Shown here piece after piece: positions 1-11,414 of a stretch of DNA of 64,000 bases. Location of the stretch: positions 1,302,001 to 1,366,000 of the forward strand of contig NZ_CP009518.1 of the NCBI RefSeq assembly GCF_000970325.1. The letters are read 5' to 3'. The stretch comes from Methanococcoides methylutens MM1. Its GTDB lineage: Archaea > Halobacteriota > Methanosarcinia > Methanosarcinales > Methanosarcinaceae. The first letter of the stretch is position 1; each line of letters begins with the position of its first letter. The translations under genes and the position numbers were made by a program. Under the pieces are notes generated by a model. The model had not been told where the DNA came from. It saw only the letters and a program-made list of their open reading frames with translations, and did no database searches.

Positions 1-627
1 CCGGATTTAATTGGCAGTGCACACCCTAAATGCGGAGAAGATGCCTGGCGTGAGGATAAAACCGGAAGAAGCAGGAAAGGTCAGGAATATATCTGGGTAC
101 TGAAGGCATGGGTTGCAGGTGAAAAACCACCGGAAGATGATCCAAGAGGAATTCCAGAAAATCTTTTCGAGGAAGTTTATAATTCACTGGGTCAAAGGAA
201 CAAGTACAAGGAAGCACTTGTTTTGGCACTGGTGGACAGGCTGCTGTGGAACTTTGAAACGGAAAGAAAGGAACTGGAAAGACATTTTGAAGCACTTATC
301 TACCAGATCGATCGCACCGACATCTGCCATTATGCATTCCCGAAGAACCTTGAAAAGATGATAAAGGCAATCGGAAAACTAAAACCGGCAACTGACTTCG
401 AAGGTTGTGGATCCCATGATGAAGAACATCAAATAATGGCACTTCATTATGTCATGGAGTTAAACGCATGGCTACACGGCGAGATGAGTGAAACCGGTAA
501 GTTGCTTGGGGAAAAAACGCTTCTAAAGGAATGGCTTGTCTCATGCCTGGCAAAAACGATAAAGGAACTTGCCTGGTTTGAGGAAAAGATTCCTGAAAGT
601 AGTGGCTTAGGGGAGACTAACAACTAA
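1..627 (+). CDS. Hypothetical protein, C-terminal part (5' end outside window)
   Basis: An open frame runs from the first base of the window to a TAA at 625-627, so at least 208 C-terminal residues are encoded and the true start lies upstream. The product is soluble and highly charged, rich in Glu, Lys and Trp, and looks mostly helical, with no membrane segment. A Cys-Gly-Ser-His-Asp stretch near residue 139 of the visible part might bind metal, but I recognise no family. It converges on katG with about 107 bases between the two stops. That the gene is real rests on the uninterrupted frame and host-like codon use; its function is unknown. Confidence 0.6.
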   Translation, partial: PDLIGSAHPKCGEDAWREDKTGRSRKGQEYIWVLKAWVAGEKPPEDDPRGIPENLFEEVYNSLGQRNKYKEALVLALVDRLLWNFETERKELERHFEALIYQIDRTDICHYAFPKNLEKMIKAIGKLKPATDFEGCGSHDEEHQIMALHYVMELNAWLHGEMSETGKLLGEKTLLKEWLVSCLAKTIKELAWFEEKIPESSGLGETNN

Positions 628-734
628 GCAATTCCTAAGAAATAGAAGTCGTTTATTAAAAAAGATTAAATTTCCACCGAAAAGCCATCCATTTTGACTT
701 TACGGCGGATATTGAATTTTGCATCAATCTACAA

Positions 735-3148
<2,414 letters not shown>

Positions 3149-3637
3149 TTAAACACGATTCTCTTTTAAGTTATCAATCAGAACGTATATCTGATGGATC
3201 AATTCTTCAAACTTATTGATCTCTGAGAGATAGTTCTCATAGGCCTGAAGTTTTACTTTTTGTTCTTCACTATCTGCATGGTTCCTATACTCTTCGATCA
3301 GAGGAGTGATCTTCGTCTTTGCAATCTCCAGTTCGGTTCCAAACCCATTCCGGATCTGGGTAGCAAAGGCGTCAAGTAAATTCTTTTCCATATACAGGTA
3401 TGTTTTACGGGATCCGGGCTTTTGTATCCTTTTTATGCTCCAGAAATGCTCAAGATTCTTTATCTTAAGACTGATAGAAGCAAGGCTATATCCGGTCCTA
3501 TGTGCCAGTTCTTCCATACTTATTTCTCTGGACTCAAAGTTAAGAATAGAAAGGATCTGTGCAGTTGCATCATCGACCCCATAGCCTTTAAAGATCTCAT
3601 GACCGATGTCAATTATCTTTTCTTCGATATCACTCAT
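3149..3637 (-). CDS. GbsR/MarR-family winged-helix transcriptional regulator
   Basis: The 162-residue protein has a winged helix-turn-helix at residues 25-85 (EELAHRTGYSLASISLKIKN, then a basic wing with KPGSRKTYLY) and a helical C-terminal half with coiled-coil character. This matches the GbsR branch of MarR-like regulators, which in methanogens often sit next to transport genes. The ATG at 3637 has GGAGTG five bases upstream. It lies 52 bases downstream of the transporter gene on the same strand, so the pair may be one transcript and the protein may control that transporter. The effector cannot be read from sequence. Confidence 0.85.
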   Translation of the reverse strand: MSDIEEKIIDIGHEIFKGYGVDDATAQILSILNFESREISMEELAHRTGYSLASISLKIKNLEHFWSIKRIQKPGSRKTYLYMEKNLLDAFATQIRNGFGTELEIAKTKITPLIEEYRNHADSEEQKVKLQAYENYLSEINKFEELIHQIYVLIDNLKENRV

Positions 3638-3689
3638 TTTCCCACTCCTGCATCAGATGGTTCTCTATCAACACATCTGGAAATACAAT

Positions 3690-4013
3690 TCAAGCTGATA
3701 CCAGTTTTAAGCCACCGATCCCAACAGCGATCAATCCGATGAAAAAGATCCTGGTCACATTCATTGATTCGTTGAAAAGGAATATACCCAATATTGTCGT
3801 TCCAATGATACCAATACCTGTCCAGACAGCATAGGCTGTTCCAACAGGTAGTGTTCTCAAAGCTCTTTCCAGCAGATACATGCTTAAGATCAAAGTTACT
3901 ACAGTAAACACCATCGGGTAGAACTTGGTTAAACCATCACTATATTTCAGTCCGACTGCCCATCCGGTTTCAAAAATTCCTGCAATTAACAAAAGTATCC
4001 ATTCCATATTCAT
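3690..4013 (-). CDS. SMR-family efflux protein of the Gdx/SugE type
   Basis: This is a four-helix small multidrug resistance transporter of 107 residues, the usual family length. Glu15 in IAGIFETGWAVGLK is the conserved membrane carboxylate that couples proton and substrate movement. The motif YAVWTGIGIIGT in helix 3 is typical of the SugE/Gdx branch, whose studied bacterial members export guanidinium, rather than of the EmrE multidrug branch. Only one subunit gene is present, so a dual-topology homodimer is expected. It precedes the GbsR-like regulator on the same strand. Guanidinium as substrate is inferred from the family. Confidence 0.9.
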   Translation of the reverse strand: MNMEWILLLIAGIFETGWAVGLKYSDGLTKFYPMVFTVVTLILSMYLLERALRTLPVGTAYAVWTGIGIIGTTILGIFLFNESMNVTRIFFIGLIAVGIGGLKLVSA

Positions 4014-4185
4014 ATTTCATACCTTTTGTAGACTTTATAGCTTTTAATAAGTATTAAAAGCTAAAAAGTAGATTTCATATTTATGCTTGTTGGCACAAGA
4101 AAATTCTAGTTGAAAGGGTCTTAGATCGTTAAAAAAATAAAAGTAGAAATGAGAGTATGATCATCTTCTTCATTTCCACTTTTCC

Positions 4186-4728
4186 TTATCTTCTTCTCTT
4201 GACAACGAATAGAGCAATGACTACTGCTGCCATTGTCATCAACAGCATGCTTCCATAACCTGCGCTTTCGGAAGCATCTTCGGTAACACTGAGAGTTCCG
4301 TCAATCGTGGGTGATATGACTTCAACAAGATCAGTGTTGTGAACCGACACATCAACCAGGGTCATAAAGCTGGATGAACCTACATCGCCAAGCACTCTGA
4401 ATGATACGACTGCAACAGAACCATCACCGGTTATCCCGGAAGAGTCAGCAAGGGCGATTATGACCACTCCTTCATTACCTGTATTGGACTCGATATATGC
4501 ATTATCACCAAGTTCACCAGGCTCCACACCCACAGCCTGCAGGACTGCCGGATCATACATCAGGGAGATGTCCAGACTTCCCACATCTTCAGCTCCTTCA
4601 AGGTCAATAGGAACCTCCACGATACCCCCAACTGCAGCTGTTGTATCACTCACACTTATTGTCATGTCCTGTGCCGATGCAAGTGATACGAGGCACAACA
4701 GACTGACTAACAACAATATTCTTTTCAT
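4186..4728 (-). CDS. Secreted cohesin-domain protein with C-terminal membrane anchor
   Basis: The protein has a clear signal peptide (a hydrophobic stretch ending in ASAQ), then one cohesin-type domain over residues 22-140 recognisable by SLDISLMYDPAVLQAVGVEPG and GDGSVAVVSFRVLG. It ends in a transmembrane helix followed by KRRR, so it should sit outside the cell, held by its C-terminus. I chose the ATG at 4728 because GGGGTG stands about 5 bases upstream; the longer frame to 4746 lacks this. It begins 14 bases after the stop of the large LamG-cohesin-dockerin gene and is probably co-transcribed with it. A dockerin in that neighbour could in principle dock here. Confidence 0.8.
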   Translation of the reverse strand: MKRILLLVSLLCLVSLASAQDMTISVSDTTAAVGGIVEVPIDLEGAEDVGSLDISLMYDPAVLQAVGVEPGELGDNAYIESNTGNEGVVIIALADSSGITGDGSVAVVSFRVLGDVGSSSFMTLVDVSVHNTDLVEVISPTIDGTLSVTEDASESAGYGSMLLMTMAAVVIALFVVKRRR

Positions 4729-4742
4729 GTTCACACCCCATT

Positions 4743-7247
4743 TCACAATTTAGCAGAACTTTTCAGTATTTGTCTCGCATCAATTGATGTTACACTTCCA
4801 TCTCCATTCACATCCATAGTCAGATCTTCCGGAATCTTTCCCACAGCCATCTGGAGTGCATAAAGAGCATCCAGGGCTGTAAGTTCTCCACCGTCACCAG
4901 CTGCATCACCTTTGCTCTCTTCAAGACTGATCACTTCGAATACTCCATCCCTGGCAGAAATCGTGACAGGGGTCATATCTGCCCTGTTCGCAGACAGGGA
5001 TACAATATCAAGATCAGTGAAGGAACCCTCGGGGCCGACAACATTGAATCTTACATGTACAACAGAACCATCACCATAGAATCCATCCTTATCAGCAAAG
5101 CTGATTCTGACCGTACCATCAATGATATTGTAATCGTACAGAGAATCGCTTGTCAGACTACCTTTAACAACTTCAGTTGCTACGAGTACAGATGAATCAT
5201 ATCTAAGTGTCATATCCATATTCCCGATATTTTCCCGTACACCATACAATGTAAGAGGTATCTGTACACTGCTTCCGGTTGCCTTACTACGGGATTCAAA
5301 GGTCATGCCATTGAACCTGTCAGCAACTGGAGTCGGTGTTGGAGTAGGGGTAGGGGTGGGAGTAGGTGCAGGAGCTGTTGAACCCTGATAGAGTGCATTG
5401 ATCTCACTCTGTGAAAGGGCAACATTATAGATCCTGAGGTCATCCATTGATCCCCTGAAGTATTCAGAGACTCCTGGCGGATCAATGCCTATGAGAAGGT
5501 TAGTATCTGATTCCGGAATAGAAACCACTGCTGTCTTGGTGTCCTTGAGATCACCATTGATGTAGAACTTCAACTCACTTCCATCTTTTGTGACTGTAAC
5601 GAAATACCACTCATTGAAGTTCGTTTCAGCAGTTGAAGTTGTTGTCTGCCCTGCAATACGAACACTTGAGTAGATTCCATTGGAATCATGGTATAATGCA
5701 TACGGGCTACTTGAAGGAAATAGAGAGGAAGTATCACCTTTTGAGAATACAACAGCCCATCCACCGACACCTGCGTCTCTCTTGTTGAGCCATCCGGCAA
5801 ATGTGAAATCCTCTGTAAGGTCAAGAGAATTACTATCTTGAACCTCTACGTAGCTATTGCCATCAAAGGTAGCTGCAGAACTTCCTACTACACCGGTAGC
5901 AAAAGCTACATTTCCATTTATAGTTCCATGATTGTTATTGCCGGAATAATCCCTTACGTCGCCATCAAAAGGATAGTAGGCAACAAGACCCCTCTCCGGA
6001 GCAGGTGTTGGGCCTGGAGTGGGAGTTGGTGCCGGGGATGGAGATCCCTGATAAAGGCCGTTGATCTCGCTCTGTGAAAGTGCATAATTGTAGATCCTGA
6101 GGTCATCCATTGAGCCCTTGAAGTATTCAATGACTCCTGGCGGATCAATACCTATGAGAAGTTTCGTATCTGATTCAGGCATCGAAACTGCTGCTGTCTT
6201 GGTGTCCTTGAGTTCTCCATTAATGTAGAACTTCAGCTCGCCTCCATCTTTTGTGACTGTAACGAAATACCATTCATTGAAGTTCGTTTCAGCAGCTGAT
6301 ATGATCGTCTGGCCAGAGACACGAACGCTGGAGTATACTCCGGTAGAATCATGATATAGTGCATATGGGCTATCCCCGCCAAGTTGGGAGGAGGTATCAC
6401 CCTTTGAGAACACAACAGCCCATCCGCCGACACCTGCATCTTGCTTGTTGAGCCATCCGGAGAACGTGAAATCGCCCGTGAGGTCAAGAGAATCGCTATC
6501 TTTAACCTCTATGTGGCTCTTGCCATCAAAAGTGGCTGCAGAGCTCCCTACTACACCAGAAGTGAAAGCCATATTTCCTACTGTGGTTCCATGATTGTTA
6601 TTGCCGGAATAATCCCTCACGTCACCATCAAAAGGATAGTAGGCAACAAGCCCTTTCTCTGGAATAGGTGTTGGGCCTGGAGTAGGAGTTGGTGTTGGTG
6701 TAGAGCTTGCTGGTGATGGAGCCCTCAGACCAAAGAAATAGATAGTAACATCATCTTCACCGTCCATGCCATTGATGCCCATGTTCTCCACTCTTATGGT
6801 GTGGATGCCCCTATCGAGACCGGATACTTCCAGATACCTGATAAACGCATTACCCTCATAATGATCTCCATAAGTATCGCCGGCCCATACTTCATTTCCA
6901 TCAACGAGAACACGTGCCCAGCCATCGTTGATGTCTCCCCAGAACTGGACACCTACTGTGGTCGTTTCAACGGTCGTCTTTGCCTCGACCCAGTTTCCCT
7001 GATCCATTAGCGCTATCCATTCATTATATCGCCAGATAGTTCCACTTGTTGTGACCTGGAACTCAGAAGGTGGTGTAACATATGCAGTGTTTGCAAAAGC
7101 TACAACATCCGGAGGAATTGCAAACTCAACGGCATTTCCATCATATAATACAGTGTTTACTTGTGCAGAAGCAGCTGTCATCGACAAACAAAAAACTGCC
7201 ATCAAAATAAAAATAACATGCAGTAAGCTATTGGATCTAATGTTCAT
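4743..7247 (-). CDS. Large secreted LamG-LamG-cohesin-dockerin-like surface protein
   Basis: The protein has about 834 residues. Visible parts in order are a signal peptide (residues 1-30), a beta-rich N-terminal domain to about 170, a Thr-Pro linker, a LamG/concanavalin-like domain (about 195-400), a second Pro-Thr linker, a second LamG domain (about 420-622), a long TPTPTP linker, a cohesin-type domain (about 645-770) and a C-terminal dockerin-like segment whose second half (DVNGDGSVTSIDA) is a good calcium loop. The two LamG domains are near copies. The start at 7247 is set by GGGGGACAAGAT just upstream and gives a proper signal peptide, unlike the longer open frame to 7421. It heads a two-gene operon with the small cohesin protein. 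Likely role: extracellular polysaccharide or protein binding, or surface assembly. Confidence 0.85.
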   Translation of the reverse strand: MNIRSNSLLHVIFILMAVFCLSMTAASAQVNTVLYDGNAVEFAIPPDVVAFANTAYVTPPSEFQVTTSGTIWRYNEWIALMDQGNWVEAKTTVETTTVGVQFWGDINDGWARVLVDGNEVWAGDTYGDHYEGNAFIRYLEVSGLDRGIHTIRVENMGINGMDGEDDVTIYFFGLRAPSPASSTPTPTPTPGPTPIPEKGLVAYYPFDGDVRDYSGNNNHGTTVGNMAFTSGVVGSSAATFDGKSHIEVKDSDSLDLTGDFTFSGWLNKQDAGVGGWAVVFSKGDTSSQLGGDSPYALYHDSTGVYSSVRVSGQTIISAAETNFNEWYFVTVTKDGGELKFYINGELKDTKTAAVSMPESDTKLLIGIDPPGVIEYFKGSMDDLRIYNYALSQSEINGLYQGSPSPAPTPTPGPTPAPERGLVAYYPFDGDVRDYSGNNNHGTINGNVAFATGVVGSSAATFDGNSYVEVQDSNSLDLTEDFTFAGWLNKRDAGVGGWAVVFSKGDTSSLFPSSSPYALYHDSNGIYSSVRIAGQTTTSTAETNFNEWYFVTVTKDGSELKFYINGDLKDTKTAVVSIPESDTNLLIGIDPPGVSEYFRGSMDDLRIYNVALSQSEINALYQGSTAPAPTPTPTPTPTPTPVADRFNGMTFESRSKATGSSVQIPLTLYGVRENIGNMDMTLRYDSSVLVATEVVKGSLTSDSLYDYNIIDGTVRISFADKDGFYGDGSVVHVRFNVVGPEGSFTDLDIVSLSANRADMTPVTISARDGVFEVISLEESKGDAAGDGGELTALDALYALQMAVGKIPEDLTMDVNGDGSVTSIDARQILKSSAKL
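5381..6706 (-). repeat. Two tandem 663-bp units encoding duplicate LamG domains
   Basis: The units 5381-6043 and 6044-6706 are direct repeats of exactly 663 bases (221 codons) inside the large surface-protein gene. For example, the stretch with CCCTGATA at 5383 recurs at 6046, and the CCATGATTGTTATTGCCGG segment near 5927 recurs near 6590. Each unit encodes one LamG domain plus the following Pro-Thr linker. The high identity at DNA level points to a fairly recent duplication or ongoing gene conversion. Confidence 0.85.
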
Positions 7248-7417
7248 ATCTTGTCCCCCACGAACAGATTTTCTACTATATGAATATCTGTGTATCCTCT
7301 TATAAAAAGAAAACCAATCATTTAGAAGAAATAAAATAAGAGAGAAGACGTTTAATGTTGATAGATCTAAAAAAGAAAAGAAAGAATCAGATAATAAACC
7401 AGAAAGCTTGTAGCTTA

Positions 7418-7702
7418 TCAAACTACCGGATTATATCCCATGTGCTCGGCCATGAATTTGGCAACATCACCCGATTCCATCACCGGGAAACTATCGAAAC
7501 GGCAGATATCCAACCAGGGGTACATACCCTCAGCATAAGATTCAGCATTCTCTACTTCGTATAGAACAATATGTCGGCAACTGGACAGGTCAGACCATTC
7601 ACCGATTACCTTAATTCCTTCCGGATATTCCCACTTTTCAAAGCGCTTCCACATTTCATTATGGTCCTTTGGGTCCCATGTTATTATGTCCATAAACAAC
7701 AT
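7418..7702 (-). CDS. DUF3303-family small protein
   Basis: This 94-residue soluble protein has the DUF3303 pattern: MLFMDIITWDPKD at the N-terminus, a central GEWSDLSSCRHIVLYEV segment and a tryptophan-containing C-terminal half. The family looks like a ferredoxin-fold alpha-beta barrel of unknown function, common in methanogens. GGGGAG stands 9 bases upstream of the ATG at 7702. The gene is on the same strand as the surface operon, whose true start is 170 bases away, so it is probably a separate unit. Confidence 0.8.
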   Translation of the reverse strand: MLFMDIITWDPKDHNEMWKRFEKWEYPEGIKVIGEWSDLSSCRHIVLYEVENAESYAEGMYPWLDICRFDSFPVMESGDVAKFMAEHMGYNPVV

Positions 7703-8119
7703 TTCTTAATACTCCCCTTTACTTCATTTACAGTTTGTCTATTCAAAGATATACAGCCAAAAGCCCCCGCTTACGACTGATTTAAGTTAGAATTATCCTT
7801 ATGAAAACCCCAACCCAAATTAATATTCAACATTACGGTATAAATTCCTACTGAAATAAAATATTCACAAATAAATAGAAATTAGACTTTAGCACATATC
7901 AAAAAAATCAGAGCATATTGAATTAGAAAAGATGATTGCATCAAATCTTTGACAGCTCAGTGAGTATATAGTGGTTTTAAGTTTGTATTATTTTCAAAAA
8001 AAGACATAATTGCTGCTGAATACTGCCCATGTAAGTTGAAAACACCAATAGCTTAAGTATATATGCAAATATACCTCATTTTTTGTTATAATTTCATTAA
8101 AACAAACGGCTTGGTCATA
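7703..8119. other. Divergent intergenic region, no gene seen
   Basis: About 417 AT-rich bases separate two divergent genes. A short GC-richer patch (GCCCCCGCTTACGAC at 7765-7780) stands out but forms no hairpin I can support. TATA-like stretches occur on both strands (near 7735 on the minus side and 8055-8065 on the plus side) and would fit promoters for the flanking genes. I see no small gene. Confidence 0.3.
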
Positions 8120-8578
8120 ATGGGTAAAAAAATAAAAGATGAAAAGATACTCGAAGACATACTTTTAGATGCACAATACCTGAGGCTGGGACTTTGTGAT
8201 AATGATAGACCTTACATCGTACCAATATCATTCGGATACAAGGACAGAACCATCTATCTACATAGTTCCGGGAAAGGTACGAAAATTAACCTCATTAAAC
8301 AGAACAAACATGCCTGTTTTGAAGTGGACAATTTTTACGAGACACTCCCATCCGATGAACCCTGTTCGTATTACATGAAGTACCAGAGCGTCGTGGGCTA
8401 TGGAACTGCAACTATCCTGGAAGATGAAGAAGAAAGAAAAGAAGGCCTTAAGCTCATAATCGATCGCTACCACAATAAAGAATACAACATCGATGACCTG
8501 AAAACCAAGGGCGTAGCAATCATACGTATCGATGTTGAAGAGCTGCATGGTAGGCAATACGGAATGGACTACGATTGA
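8120..8578 (+). CDS. Pyridoxamine 5'-phosphate oxidase-like flavin-nucleotide-binding protein
   Basis: This is a split-barrel flavoprotein of about 152 residues in the NimA/PNPOx-like group. Typical traits are the N-terminal helix ending in a loop and strand reading YLRLGLCDNDRPYIVPISFGY, the phosphate-binding segment IYLHSSGKGTKINLI and a following CFEVDN strand. The group binds FMN or, in methanogens, F420-like deazaflavins; which one cannot be told here. The ATG at 8120 gives the normal N-terminus, while an upstream in-frame ATG at 8063 would add 19 atypical hydrophobic residues. The stop at 8576-8578 lies 35 bases before the likely start of the following hydantoinase gene, suggesting co-transcription. 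Confidence 0.85.
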   Translation: MGKKIKDEKILEDILLDAQYLRLGLCDNDRPYIVPISFGYKDRTIYLHSSGKGTKINLIKQNKHACFEVDNFYETLPSDEPCSYYMKYQSVVGYGTATILEDEEERKEGLKLIIDRYHNKEYNIDDLKTKGVAIIRIDVEELHGRQYGMDYD

Positions 8579-8613
8579 GCAAATCTGACATCTCATTACG
8601 AAAAAAGGAGTGG

Positions 8614-10557
8614 ATGAACATAAAGTACGGAATTGGAATCGATGCAGGTGGAACGTACACCGATGCTGTTATCGTGAGAGAGGATGACGGAAAGGTCATA
8701 GACTATACGAAATCACCGACCACGTATCCGGATCCGCTTCCCGGAATAAAGAACGCCCTTGATTCCCTTAATCAGTCATACCTGAAGAAGGTATCAAAGG
8801 TCTCTGTTTCCACGACCCTTGCAACGAATGCCGTTCTTGAGAACACTGTTTCGGAAAGACCTTCAGGACATGATGTTGCACTGATAATGATAGGAGACAC
8901 TAAAGATCCTGCTGACCCCAGGATACCCTATTACATCACTGTGGAAGGCGGACATAGCGCAAACGGAAGGGAGATCCGTTTTCTGGACATCCAGAGCATA
9001 AAGGATTTTGTTCTCGAAACAAAGGACAAGGTCGCAGCTTTTGCAGTTTCAGCAAATTTCAGTGTCAGGAACCCGGACCATGAGATCAAGGCCAAAGAGA
9101 TCATTGAGAAAATGACTGACCTTCCAGTAGTTTGCGGACACGAGCTTTCACAATCACTTGGTTCCTATGAAAGAGGTATAACAGCCTACATCGATGCCCA
9201 GCTGGTACCAATTTCCACGCAGTTCATGAATGCAGTGGTCTCTGAGATCAAGAGACGTGGTATTGATGCACAGATAATGATGCTAAAATGCGATGGTTCC
9301 GTTGTGGGCATTGATGAAGCCCTCAGGCATCCTATCGAATCCATATTTACCGGACCTGCAGCCAGTCTCGTTGGTGCAGCCTATCTTTCAAAGATGAAGG
9401 ACTGCATCGTTATTGATGTTGGAGGAACCAGTACCGATGTCGCAAAAGTGACCCATGGAATTCCAGAGATTACGGATGAAGGTGCAGTTGTAGGCGGATG
9501 GCAGACGAAAGTGAAGGCCATACGCATGGAAACCTCGGCAATGGGAGGTGACAGCCACGTCTGGATAAAGAACGGAGTGATCAGCTTCGGACCACGCAAG
9601 GTCATCCCGATCTGTATGGCTGCAGCAAAATGGCCTTCCCTCAAGGATAAAGTAAAGAAAGCTTCTATTCCTTCAAAGATACAGTTATGCGAGAACATTC
9701 AGCCGACAAAATTCTATATTCGGACAGGCAGCAAGCCCGACATTATGGGAAAGACAGAAAAAGAGCTGTTCGATCGCATAGGTGATGAACCGACCTCCAT
9801 CGGCGAGATCTTCACCGATGGACTGCCTTCATCTGTATTCCTGGAACTTCTTATCAAGAAGAAACTTATCCATGCAATCGGCTTTACCCCAACCGATGCT
9901 TTGCACGTTCTGGGAGATTACACGGAGTGGGACAACGAAGCTTCCGAGATCGCAGCCGGCATCTTGTCCAAGATGATCCAGACTGAACGCACAGACTTCT
10001 GTGAAGATGTCAAGAGTTCCTTCGGGAAGAACATGGCTGCCTATGTCATGTCGTACCTGCTGAGAGAGATCGATCATGCAGATATCAGGAAGATAATTGA
10101 CAACAAGTATGAGTACCTTACCAGGTTCAAGGTCGGTGTTCCCGTGGTCTTACTTGGTGGTCCGGTCCGGGCTTATGTTGATGATGTACGGGATGCAATC
10201 GATGCAGAGATCATTTTGCCTGAACATGCAGAAGTGGGGAACGCAGTTGGTGCAATAGTAGGCAAGGTCACAAAAAGGATCGAGATCCTTATCCGCAACG
10301 TTCGTGAAGGCAACAAATCTGTCACAATGATGTTTACACCTGCCGGAAGAAAGCGTTTCAATAACTATCCCCAGGCCCTTGAGGAAGCGGATGTTGTGGG
10401 AAGACAACTTGTGCTGGAATACCTGAACAATTCCGGGCTCCCCATCGAGGACCATAAGATAGAGGTCATAAAGCAGGACATCAGGATAAATGATTCCGAC
10501 CTTTTCCCACTGGAAACTAATCTGGTTTTCGTGGGTGTGGGTGATGTTGAGGATTAA
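8614..10557 (+). CDS. Hydantoinase/oxoprolinase-family (ASKHA) protein, paralogue 1
   Basis: This 647-residue protein is of the HyuA/oxoprolinase type. It has the sugar-kinase/actin fold motifs for ATP: phosphate-1 loop GIDAGGTYTDAV near the N-terminus, phosphate-2 loop VIDVGGTSTDV near residue 266 and the adenosine segment PVVLLGGPVRAYVDD near 509. The family uses ATP to open cyclic amides (hydantoins, 5-oxoproline) or to carboxylate ketones, usually with a second HyuB-type subunit; none is encoded nearby. I prefer the ATG at 8614, matching the N-termini of the two paralogues at 44602 and 46857, with GGAGTG just before it. A TTG at 8575 overlapping the previous stop would add 13 residues. 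Substrate unknown. Confidence 0.88.
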   Translation: MNIKYGIGIDAGGTYTDAVIVREDDGKVIDYTKSPTTYPDPLPGIKNALDSLNQSYLKKVSKVSVSTTLATNAVLENTVSERPSGHDVALIMIGDTKDPADPRIPYYITVEGGHSANGREIRFLDIQSIKDFVLETKDKVAAFAVSANFSVRNPDHEIKAKEIIEKMTDLPVVCGHELSQSLGSYERGITAYIDAQLVPISTQFMNAVVSEIKRRGIDAQIMMLKCDGSVVGIDEALRHPIESIFTGPAASLVGAAYLSKMKDCIVIDVGGTSTDVAKVTHGIPEITDEGAVVGGWQTKVKAIRMETSAMGGDSHVWIKNGVISFGPRKVIPICMAAAKWPSLKDKVKKASIPSKIQLCENIQPTKFYIRTGSKPDIMGKTEKELFDRIGDEPTSIGEIFTDGLPSSVFLELLIKKKLIHAIGFTPTDALHVLGDYTEWDNEASEIAAGILSKMIQTERTDFCEDVKSSFGKNMAAYVMSYLLREIDHADIRKIIDNKYEYLTRFKVGVPVVLLGGPVRAYVDDVRDAIDAEIILPEHAEVGNAVGAIVGKVTKRIEILIRNVREGNKSVTMMFTPAGRKRFNNYPQALEEADVVGRQLVLEYLNNSGLPIEDHKIEVIKQDIRINDSDLFPLETNLVFVGVGDVED

Positions 10558-10576
10558 TGGTAAAAACAATTGTACA

Positions 10577-11203
10577 TCATCTATGTGAAAGTGCCAGCTT
10601 GATCCCGATCACTGAAAATATACTGGCTTTCATCCAGTTGACATATAGGCCAACCTTTGGTCTTTCCAGTATTTTAGTGCCAATGCTACCTGCAAATACA
10701 GAAATGATCGAGAAGACCACGATCGCCTGGACCATGAATACTATCCCAAGTACTCCCATCTGAGTGGAAACACTCCCAGCCTGCAAGTTCACGAACTGGG
10801 GCAGGAATGCCAGGAAGAAAAGAGATACTTTGGGATTCAACAGATTCATGAAGATCCCTCTTTTATAGAGACGACTATAATCGGTTTCTTTTATTGAATC
10901 AGAAGCTAACAGATAATCTCCCTCTTTCAGGGCCTTCAGTGCAAGGTAGATCAGGTAAGCTGCTCCAAGGTATTTTACAATTGAAAAGGCAAGAGCGGAT
11001 TTGTATAAGATAGCAGAGATTCCCACTGCTGCAGCAGTGGTGTGGAACAATATCCCTGTGCAAAGACCTAATGCTGTTGCTATACCTGCCTTTTTACCTT
11101 CGGAAATGCTTTGTGTTGTCACAAAGATCATATCCGGCCCTGGCAAGACAGTAAATGCCACTGATGCTGCAACAAAATAGATCAATTGCGAAGTTTCAAT
11201 CAA
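10577..11203 (-). CDS. LysE/RhtB-family amino acid exporter
   Basis: The protein has 208 residues with about six membrane helices and the LysE family signature near the N-terminus (FTVLPGPDMIFVTTQSIS with GKKAGIATALGLCTG). It should export amino acids or similar small solutes from the cytoplasm. The start codon is a TTG at 11201-11203, supported by GAGG seven bases upstream. The gene converges on the hydantoinase gene with only 19 bases between stops, so the two are not co-transcribed. The substrate is not predictable. Confidence 0.9.
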   Translation of the reverse strand: MIETSQLIYFVAASVAFTVLPGPDMIFVTTQSISEGKKAGIATALGLCTGILFHTTAAAVGISAILYKSALAFSIVKYLGAAYLIYLALKALKEGDYLLASDSIKETDYSRLYKRGIFMNLLNPKVSLFFLAFLPQFVNLQAGSVSTQMGVLGIVFMVQAIVVFSIISVFAGSIGTKILERPKVGLYVNWMKASIFSVIGIKLALSHR

Positions 11204-11414
11204 TATCTTTCCTCTTTTTCTGCTACTAATGAAGCTATCTATAAATGTGTTGGTTATAGATTCATTTCATTTTTAGCATATTAACGTAACTGAAAGGAGA
11301 GACTTAAAGTCATACTTAACTCGATATTCTCAATCCACACTTATATATCCATCTTTCTTAACAGGAACCCTGACGAATACTTATATTAATTTTAACTGTC
11401 AAAATCACAATATC

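Noticed and set aside
8575-8613. TTG start for hydantoinase paralogue 1 overlapping the previous stop
   Set aside because: Possible, but the other two paralogues begin at the position matching the ATG at 8614 and a GGAGTG precedes that ATG.
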